This document shows, one piece after another, positions 47,306 to 55,899 of a DNA stretch of 64,000 nt (position 1 is its first letter; each line of letters starts with the position of its first letter). The DNA comes from Neopestalotiopsis rosae (Eukaryota; Ascomycota; Sordariomycetes; Amphisphaeriales; Sporocadaceae), in the NCBI GenBank assembly GCA_023078685.1, contig JALGAS010000003.1:1302001-1366000 (forward strand). Reading direction: 5' to 3'. A program made the translations under genes and the position numbers. The notes under the pieces were generated by a model that did not search any database, was not told the origin of the DNA, and was given only the letters and a program-made list of their open reading frames with translations.

Positions 47306-49370
47306 TCACCGACGATTTCCAGCGACCTCCTTGCATAAGCGGCGATACAGAGGAGCCGTACTAACTCTCCATTTCTTGCCCCAGATGATGTACGGAATAG
47401 AGAACATGGCGAGAAAGAGAGATATGAACCCCGAGAGTATGAACATATTACTGATACTCATGGTGGCGAGCCATGGAGTAATCGAGAATGGACCTGGAAT
47501 GCTGATGGAGTTTCGGATGAAGGTGATGAGAACGAAAATCTCAGGGACAAGCTATAGGGCAAGGACGAGTTAGCAAGGTCGATGGAATATTGAGACACAA
47601 AACCATGGATTGGCGGTAACCAATAATGATCAAACATACCTCGGGATATGCGTCTAAAATCATGGTGAAGCAAATGTCGCCGGTCGCGCCCATGCCGAAT
47701 CCAAACAATGCGCAGCCGATGCTGGGGTAGATCCAATGCATGCCCTATCTAAATGTCAAATACTGATCATTTAAGAAACCATGTCAATAAATATGTAGCT
47801 TACCTTGTCCGCCGTTATACCAAACATGATGAGACCAGCAGTGAGGAAAACCGTCTGGAAAGGAAACAGGTACAAGCGCATCTCGGGCTCAAAGATACCG
47901 TTATTGCGTTTGGCAAAGCGGACAATCGCCCAGTCGAGGAACGGACCACCATAGATACTGCCAAAGATTGTGCCAATAAACGGCCCCGCAAACATGTACC
48001 CCAGCGCGGCCGAGTCAAACTCGTACGGAGGAGCCGAGAAGATGATGGAGATCATGGACGAGACGACCACGAGCCAGCAGACGCAGGAGGCGAACTCTAC
48101 GGCGGCGAATACGACGTGTGGCAGGCCGATGGTGTAGATTGGGTAGTAAATGGTTTTTAGTAGTGGCTCGTTGGTCGGTGTAAAGGGGCGCATCCGCTGT
48201 CTCCACGAAGTAGGTTGCTGCGAAAGCGTGGCTCGGTTTACATTCGGAGCGTTATCGTCTTGGTGGTTCTTGGCTTGTTCGAGGTCTTCGCCATGCATCG
48301 TATCTGTGTGACTTTGAGCAGTTTTTGCCGACACATCTGGTGGAGAATCCTCATGATGCCGCTCGGTAGCCGTGTTGACGTCCTCAATCACTGGTATATA
48401 CTTGGTTTCCTCGAGTAGTGGTATGAAAATGACCGTCAGGATCGACAGCGATATTGCCAATGCAACATAGGATTCTCTCCAGCCTGAGACGGAAGCCTGA
48501 TAGCCAGCCACCATTGGTGTCAGGAAACTGCCTATCATGACGGCGAAGAGGTATATGGAGTTTGCGGTCGCTCGTTGGTGGAGAAAGAACAAGTCTGTAA
48601 TCTGTTCCGTATGTGTCAACGATCGGGAGCAATTGGAAAAGCTTAAGGAGTAGGAAAGAAGAGATGGGGTGAATATCAAAATAATTACATACGGTCATCT
48701 GGGCGACGGCTTCATTAGGAGCTCCGGCTAATCCAAACAATACGGAAGTCACCAAGACTTCAGTTGTCGTCTTCATGTACGCGGCCCACCAGGTCGCACC
48801 AGCCAAGGCGGCGGTCGTGAAGATGTAGGTGCTGCGGCGGCCATACTTCTGAGTGCAGGGAATGACGAGAATGCAGCCAACTGCGAGACCAACCAATTGT
48901 ACGGCTTGTGCGTTTGTCAGATCAAAGTAGGACACATCCATTTCTGCCAACATTTGAGACCAGAATGTCGTCTGGATGGAGAGCCTGCAAATGGTGATTG
49001 TGCCTTATTTAGTTCCGGCCCAGCACAGAAACAACCAGAGACTTAGCACAAACACTCACAATGTGAACTCTGCAATAGTGACTGCCGTGACAAGAGAGAA
49101 GTTCAATGACTTGCGCCATATTGGCCAGGACTAAGACAAATGTCAGACTGCTTCTGTTAGTCGGGAAAAGGTTACAAGTGACTACTCACAAGAGGATCGT
49201 TAACATCCTCCGAGGGTTTGGGAACCAGAACAACTCCCCCTTCATTTTCAGGATCGTTGGCGACTGCTCAATAGTAAGTAAAGATTTCAGGCTAAGAGTC
49301 AACAAGTGCGAGTGTACGCACAAGTGAGAAGCTGGACTGTTCCGGGCGGTAGTGTTGGATCTTCAGCCAT
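47306..49370 (-). CDS. MFS transporter, DHA1-like
   Basis: Seven minus-strand exons: 49370-49322, 49263-49190, 49130-49060, 48984-48693, 48601-47804, 47744-47640 and 47551-47306; all junctions stay in frame for 544 residues. The N-terminus is cytosolic (NDPENEGGVVLVPKPSEDVNDPL, then SWPIWRKSLNFSLV, the usual entry to helix 1 in fungal DHA1 carriers). Motif A appears as VIPCTQKYGRRSTY and a motif C-like GSFLTPMVAGYQASVSGW follows helix 5. A long hydrophilic loop of about 95 residues (SPPDVSAKTAQSHTD region) separates the two six-helix halves. The last three exons supply helices 9-12. It is probably a plasma-membrane proton-coupled carrier for a small organic compound or drug. It is convergent with the amidohydrolase (229 bp apart) and divergent from the amine oxidase. 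Confidence 0.88.
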
Positions 49371-49782
49371 ACTGAACACGATGTGATAGACTCAGGTTCA
49401 CAGTGTTTTTGATATTGGATGCGTACACAGTACCAGGACATGTAATTTATTATGAAGTCTAAATGCATGCCAGAGGAGGGTTTATGTACAATCAGTTCCC
49501 GACAAGCTCCCCTAATATCATATCGCCAGTCCCCCGGACCTGGGCGTGTGTTATCTTGCGTACGGGTGCACCAGGATAATAATCTTCCAATACCATTCGT
49601 GGGCATGAATGAAACGCTTTGAGATGCCATGACTATCTGCCTTTGCCAGAGATTGCCTTTGATACTCATCTCAACCCCTGGCCAAGCCGAGATTTGGTGT
49701 GCTTGGTATATGGTCTGGCAAGTATGCATCCATCCACGGAATAGCGTATAGTGATTTTGCGGGGTTGACGCTAGTACGCTTT

Positions 49783-49796
49783 CGGTATTTTTACCG
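49783..49796. promoter_or_regulatory. CGG-N8-CCG palindrome, candidate Zn2Cys6 site
   Basis: The sequence CGGTATTTTTACCG is an inverted repeat with 5-bp perfect arms (CGGTA/TACCG). Zn2Cys6 dimers bind CGG triplets in this orientation with a family-specific spacing. It lies about 340 bp before the amine oxidase start. Binding by the neighbouring regulator is inference. Confidence 0.35.
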
Positions 49797-49991
49797 CAGC
49801 GATGATAACAGCCTCCAACGTCGAATCAGATGACGTACAAGAATGGTGAATCAACAGTCTGGAACCTTTGGTGAGGTTGGAAACATGTGTCAAGAAGCTA
49901 CCTGCAAAGTCAAATCTTGTGTGTGCACTCCAGGTTGATGCTGGACATGGGGCGACTCGGTAATGCTTACCGAACCCATGAGCCTAAAATT

Positions 49992-50003
49992 GCCGCTTTC
50001 GGC
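49992..50003. promoter_or_regulatory. GCCG-N4-CGGC palindrome, candidate Zn2Cys6 site
   Basis: GCCGCTTTCGGC has 4-bp perfect arms and places CCG and CGG triplets in the everted orientation. It lies 122 bp upstream of the amine oxidase ATG, an ordinary position for a fungal activator site. Confidence 0.3.
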
Positions 50004-50124
50004 AGGTACAGCAAGCTACCCATCATGGCCGGTATAAGAGCTGGCAGTATGAATTGAGAAGGCTTCGTAGACTTCGACATCTAGACTCTTGTGAAAACAA
50101 CATCAATTCAATAAGGGTGTAACA

Positions 50125-52227
50125 ATGTCTCGAAGAATTCAAGCACTTCATCCACTAGGTACAGTCGACCAGCCTTGACCTCTGGGTCAGTCATTATTCT
50201 CTTACTCACAGCTTATAGACCCTCTATCAATCGAGGAGATTGCTGTCGCATCTGACCTGCTTCGTAAGCATGCCTCAGGACAGCGCTTGAAGTTCAATTG
50301 TGTGACGCTTCGCGAGCCCTCGCGAGCCGAATACAGCTCCTGGAAGGCAAATCAAGCTGCGCGACCAGATCGACGTGCCTATGCCATCGTCCTGAAAGGA
50401 GGGTCCGCAGAGGTTGCTACTGCAGTAGCCAACATTAGCAAACGCAAGGTGGAAGAATGGAAGGACACCAACGACGTAGCGCCAACTCTCACCTTGGATG
50501 ATCTGGACCATCTGGAACACAATGCCAGAAAAGATGCTCGTGTCATTGAGGCATGTCGTGAGGTGGGCATCACCGATATGTCCAAGATCTATGTCGATGC
50601 TTGGGCCATTGGATTTGACCACCGTTGGGGATTCGAGCGCCGCCTGCAACAAGGTCTTGTGTATTACCGCAATACCTACTCCGACAATCAGTACGCGCAT
50701 CCATTGGACTTCTCCCTAGTGGCCGATACAGAAACGGCCGAGATTCTGAGTGTAGATATCCGTCGTGTCAATGGCGAACGGACCAAGGTTCCCTTGGCCG
50801 AACACAATTATCTACCTGAGTATATCGGCGCCAACTACGCAGCTGATGTGCTCAAGCCCATCGATATCACCCAGCCCGAGGGAGTATCATTTCAGATGCG
50901 CGGAAACATCTTGTCCTGGGCCGGCTACGAGATGCACATTGGCTTCAACTACCGTGAGGGCATTGTTCTCTCTGATGTCAGCATGTACGACCATAACCAA
51001 AAACGTCAAAGGACGCTGTTCAACCGCATCAGCGTCGCCGAGATGGTCGTTCCCTATGGAAATCCGGACCCGCCCCATCACAAGAAACACGCCTTTGACG
51101 TCGGAGAGTACGGAACTGGCCTGATGAGCAACTCTTTGGAGCTGGGATGTGACTGCAAGGGCGCCATCCACTACATGGATGGAATTGTCACAACAGCCAA
51201 GGGCGAGGCGGCAGTGATCAAGAATGCGATTTGCATTCATGAGGAAGACAACGGCATTCTCTACAAGCATACTGATTTCCGTGATGGGAGTGTCATCTCT
51301 GCGCGTGATCGTCGGTTAATTATTTCGCAAATCATCACTGCTGCCAATTATGACTATGCCTTTTACCATATTCTCACCTTGGACGGCACATACAAGATGG
51401 AAATGAAGCTCACCGGTATGCTCAATACGTACGGTCTACATCCATCGGAACAAGCAGCCCCGTATGGTGTCGAAGTTGCCCCTGGTATCACTGCTCACAA
51501 CCACCAACACATCTTCTCCTTGCGAGTCGATCCGGCCATCGATGGACCCAACAACTCGGTCGTGCAGAACGATGCCCTCGCAACAAAAGCGCCTGTAGGA
51601 TCGCCAGAAAATTACTACGGCAATGGCTTCTACTGCCAAAAGACACCTCTGCGCACTCCCGCCGAAGCCGCAGCCGACTACTGCCACGAGACCAGCCGAA
51701 CATGGGATATCATCAACCCAAACATTCTCAACCCCAGCACCAAGAAGCCGATCGGGTACAAGATCCTCAACAACAACTGTCCCAAGCTCCTCGCCAGCCC
51801 AGACAGCGTCGTCAGCCAGCGTGCCGCGTTTGCACAAAAGGCCCTTTGGGTAGTGCCCTACCAGGACCACGAACTGTACCCCGCTGGCGAGTTCGTCTGT
51901 CAGTCGACGGGTATCGAGGGCCATCAGCATAACCCCACGATTGTTGACTGGGTGGCGCGCGGTGGCTCAATTGAGAACACGGATATTGTGTGTTATATGC
52001 AGTTTGGTCTCACGCATTTCCCCCGTACCGAGGATTTCCCCATCATGCCTGCGGAGCCGGTAAGCATTACGATGCGCGCGTCGAGCTTTTTCGAGAAGAA
52101 CCCGGCCTTATGGGTACCGGCGTCTTCTCTGAACAAAGACAGCACATCCAGAATTGCATTTACGCAGTCCGAATCGGCTTGCTGTCGAGGAGATGAACAA
52201 GGGGGTGCTCCACTGCCACGCCTTTGA
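50125..52227 (+). CDS. Copper amine oxidase
   Basis: Exons 50125-50158 and 50219-52227 encode 680 residues; the first exon MSRRIQALHPL splices to DPLSIEEIAVASDLLRKH, the usual start of fungal enzymes. The topaquinone precursor Tyr is in the consensus TAANYDYAFYH. Copper ligands are the HxH of NHQHIF and the distal His of QFGLTHFPRTEDFPIMP. N2/N3-type domains cover residues 1-220. The enzyme oxidises primary amines to aldehydes with release of ammonia and hydrogen peroxide, so it can supply nitrogen from amines such as tyramine, phenylethylamine or aliphatic amines. The C-terminus is PRL, which fits the relaxed peroxisomal targeting tripeptide, as expected for an H2O2 producer. The last 30 residues (after WVPASS) diverge from the family pattern I expect, so a frameshift or alternative 3' exon there is possible. 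It converges with the Zn2Cys6 gene, whose stop is 36 bp away. Confidence 0.92.
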
Positions 52228-52263
52228 TAAGATAGCTCTCAAGGTAGAGAATCATTGTGTATT

Positions 52264-54221
52264 CTAGAATAAATTGTATATCCTATACTTTGTATCCACT
52301 GCATTCATGTTAGCGTATTTCATCACGATAGACATGGATACGTCTTCCGAAGGCGAATGCGGGTTGATATTCATACCTTTGCTCACCCAGTCAGGCCATA
52401 GGAGGCCAGGCTGGAGATCTCGTATCTCCCAGATATGGCGAAGCGCGGCTGTGGTATTGCCCCGATCAACAAACAGACCTCTCGGTAAGCGAAGCCTATT
52501 CTCGATCATGCGGCGATCCTCTTGGTCAACGGCCTCACAAGCGGCAATAAATAGAGGGAAGACGATAGCGTACGAAACGCGCGAGTCTTCGTGGATTTTG
52601 CCGATCTCGCTCACGACGGTGCGCACCTGCCGCCGGATCACGGGTGCTGTGAAAGGGAGACCGCGGAAACGGGTGTAAAATAAAATGAAGCTTGCAGCGT
52701 GCATGGCTTCATTCAGCGAGGCCAAAGATGAGGGGTTGGTGTAGATTCCTGGCGATATGGTAGCCATCAAGTCAGTCTCCCGGGCTTGGAGCAACGTCTC
52801 TTCGAGAGCCAATAGCTCCTGTTCAAATTGGTCTGCTGTGATGTCTTCGGAGCCCTGTGCATCATCCTTGCGGCGTAGCAACTGTAGCTCGGCAAGACGA
52901 CCCATTCTGAGTAAAGGGTTGACTAATCGTGGCGAAAAAGCGTAAAGTGGGTGGCTGATCCAGTTGGCAAAGGCTGGTGAGTGGTTGCCATCCACCTCGT
53001 TATGGTCCATCTCGACAGCCTCAATAATCTTGTCGTTGAGAAGACGCGACGGTGGCTTGAGTGAGCATAATGTCGCAATCATGGTCCAGCGAAAGCCGGT
53101 AAAAATGACATCTCGATAGGTTTTGGGAATGCTAGGTCCCAATTGTGGCCGCTGCGTGAATTCCGAAGCCAGCTTCGTGGCTAGCCGAAGGCACTCCTCA
53201 CCTTGGTCGGCAGCGCACCAGTACAACAGACAGCAGGCGGATATCAAGGACAGGAAACTCCAGTTGTCGCCCGTGTGGCGCGTAGCCAGCTGAGCACGGA
53301 GCCCTTCATAAGCTCTCCGCCAAGTAGCCCCCATTGTTCGATGAAAGTCCCGTTGTCCATTCAGCGCTGTGTATTGAAAGACACTAAAGCAAAGAGCGGC
53401 TTCGCGGAGCGCCGGGTTGCTGAGGGCCATTTGTGGAATAGTGGCGACGAAGGGATCTTGGAAGCCCGGCACACAACTGACATCTTCCAGATCTAGGCAT
53501 AAGGCATTCGCCTGAATAGATTGGAGGAAATAGTTCCATAAGAATTGTCGTCTTGGTGAAGCTTGCATGTCATCCGGCCACGGGCTCGGACAATAGAGGA
53601 GTGTCGGCTCTAGGGACAGAAACCCTGGTATCGGCGTAGCAAATGTGAACATGTCTGGTATGATATTTGCGGAGGTGATCATAGATTTTGTAATCTCTTG
53701 GCTTTCCACCAAGCTGTAGTCTGACAAATTGTCGGCTATTCCTGTCAAGGGAGATTCAAGGGAAAATTCTTGGGTTTCAGCCTCGAGGGAAGCCGAGGAT
53801 GATGCAAATGGTGGTAAGAACTGGGCATCTGGAACAGCAGCAGCCTCTGTGACTTCCATTGGCGAAGCTGTTTCGGGCTCAGACACCAGACATGACTGGT
53901 CAGCTTGACTTCGCGGCGAAATTGAGTCGTTGCCAAAATCCGTGTTCACACTCCACGACTCAGCCGAACCCGAAGCTGAATTTGAGGGCGAACGATTCCA
54001 TGTTTTGAAAATTCGCGGCTGGCACACCACGTTATGCTTCAGGCATTCCGAGCAATGGGGTTTCTTATGATCGCACTACACATTTCGTAAGCAATGGTCG
54101 GCGATCAGTGGCTGAAACAATATGCTCAAAGCCAACTATAAGTGTACTCATAGAAACGCACCTTTCTTTTCTTGCGCACGCACTGCACGCAAGCCCCTCC
54201 TTTGCGTCTGTTCGGAGGCAT
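52264..54221 (-). CDS. Zn2Cys6 transcription factor
   Basis: Minus-strand exons 54221-54162 and 54075-52264 give 623 residues. The cluster is split by the 86-nt intron: GGACVQCVRKKRK joins CDHKKPHCSECLKHNVVC, giving C-x2-C-x6-C-x6-C-x2-C-x6-C with the expected basic residues. The start ATG at 54221 (MPPNRRKGG) is the usual short lead before the first Cys; the frame is open upstream but unlike a protein. After the cluster come a Ser/Pro linker and an acidic stretch, then from about residue 140 a helical 'middle homology'-type domain (PGFLSLEPTLLYCPSPWPDD, ALREAALCFSVFQY, WSFLSLISACCLLYWCAADQG). Such proteins bind CGG triplets as dimers and respond to a small-molecule inducer. Adjacent to the oxidase and carrier genes, it is the natural candidate regulator of that group, by inference. 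Confidence 0.9.
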
Positions 54222-54645
54222 GTGTGAGTTGTAATCTGCAAATTGAGAGTGACGCTCAAAGCCACCATTTATCAAGATAACATTCGCCTCCGTTTGAAAT
54301 ATTCGATAATTGTAGATTTGGCGCAATTCTGGTTCGTCATTAGTGAGCGCAAGCGGTCAAGTCGGGAGTTCAAATAGTGAGGAGATGAAGGTTGGGGACT
54401 TTCATAGCCACTAGCTGGGCGGCCAAGTCTAGTATATATACCACTACCGATTTGCACATAGTAGGACGCTACTCGCTACCCCACGATCTCCAATGCACCT
54501 GGCCACTGTACTGTACATGTTTGCATGGGTATACTAATAAGATACTAGTGGAGCGCCTCAAAAAAGAAGTCAACGAATCTGACCCGACGATCCACCTAGA
54601 TTACCGCTCACAAATACAACGAGAACAGCTGCATATCTTTCGGAA
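54222..54645. other. Intergenic region upstream of the Zn2Cys6 gene
   Basis: 424 bp holding the regulator's promoter and the 3' end of the DUF6594 gene. No gene recognised. Confidence 0.5.
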
Positions 54646-55642
54646 TTATCTGTCAGCCATGTATTCTGGATCTGTAGTCAAATGAAGGTAGAAATCATAC
54701 GCTGCGGTTGCTCCAAAGACTTCGGCTCTTCGAGCATTCGTGAGGAGTCCAACCGAGATCGCAAAAAGACAAGTAAATAGTGCAAGAAGTCCTAGTTTCG
54801 TGTTGGGTTCCGTAACTTTATATAAGACGAGAATGGCGCCAATCAGTAGGACGGCGGCCAAAAGTGTGCTTAAATAAGAGATAAACGTTGAAATAGAGCG
54901 ACCAGACACATAAGTGATGCTCGAAGTTATACCAGTAGGACTCGATTTTTCCTGTGTCGTTTAGTGAGTCAAACAATCATTCTTCACCGGATGTGCATGA
55001 ATCAGGTCATTCGGCCTTACTTGAAAAAAGTACCCTAAATAATCCTCGACAAATTGTGACAGTCGATCTTGTTGATCCGGGACTCTGAGTGCGACCATTT
55101 CATTTCGGTTTTCGTAGAGATACTTGCTATGGCCTCCAATTATGCACAAGTTCGTGCCCGATACTGTATCGAATCTGAACAATTCTTGGCGAAATGCGTT
55201 GAAAGTCTTCTTGTCAGGCGATGGAATAGCGGCAAAATTGCTCTCATTCAACAATGCCTCGCCTATAACCATTCATTAGTGATACGATTGAATGCAAAGG
55301 GGAGGCTCTATGGGTCTCACGATATTCTTTCATAAGTGCTCGAATATCCTTGACTAGTTCTAGTCGCCGAGGCTGCGTTTCCGCCTTCTTTTTGAACTCT
55401 TTCCAATTCCGCGCTGCCTTCTTTGCCTCCTGATCTCGACTGTCTTCGGCATCGAATGTATGAAGCTCTGCTTGAAGCTCAGCGAGTTCTTCTTGCATAT
55501 ACAAAAGGTTTCGCGCTGATAGATCGTCAAATCGATTGAAAATCAGAGTGCTCCTGTCTAAATCACTTGATATAAAGGCTGCTAGTGAAGGGAATCCCTG
55601 TACTATAGTTTTTCTTCGATGATGTTGCGTTGTCGTTGCCAT
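54646..55642 (-). CDS. DUF6594 membrane protein
   Basis: Minus-strand exons 55642-55321, 55262-55021 and 54951-54646 give 289 residues. The opening FPSLAAFISSDLDRSTLIFNRFDDLSARNLLYMQEELAELQAEL is the signature I associate with the large fungal DUF6594 family. A helical, charged region follows (KKAARNWKEFKKKA, IRALMKEY-REALLNESNF) and a PSPDKKTFNAFRQELF segment. Two hydrophobic helices near the C-terminus (YLSTLLAAVLLIGAILVLY and LGLLALFTCLFAISVGLL) anchor it; relatives usually have a third helix after the RRAEVFGATAAY motif, which here is replaced by the polar DFYLHLTTDPEYMADR. This suggests a truncated or altered end. The function of the family is unknown. It is divergent from the retropepsin-zinc finger gene, with 257 bp between start codons. 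Confidence 0.8.
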
Positions 55643-55899
55643 CGTGTTTGATGCATGGAAACAACGTCAAGCTTCAGCAAGTAACATCCTACTGTCACAT
55701 GAGGGGTTCATCTCTGACCACTGAGAAGCTGCATGTGTAAGCTTCTTTAGGTATCGATATGGCATGACGTGCTGCAAGGCATTCTTCTGTTCAGCCTTAC
55801 CACTTGTCTACCCCACTTTGCCGGATTTTCTTCACCGTTGCCCGGGTTGTTTGAAGATATCAGGATCAACGGCAGTATTTTGAGGTGTTCTAAGCAATC

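Larger units (their letters stand above)
49371..50124. promoter_or_regulatory. Divergent promoter of MFS transporter and copper amine oxidase
   Basis: The two start codons lie 754 bp apart on opposite strands, so one region must serve both. A TATAAG element at about 50031 sits 90 bp before the oxidase ATG. Two CGG/CCG palindromes are listed separately. No gene is seen inside. Confidence 0.55.
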
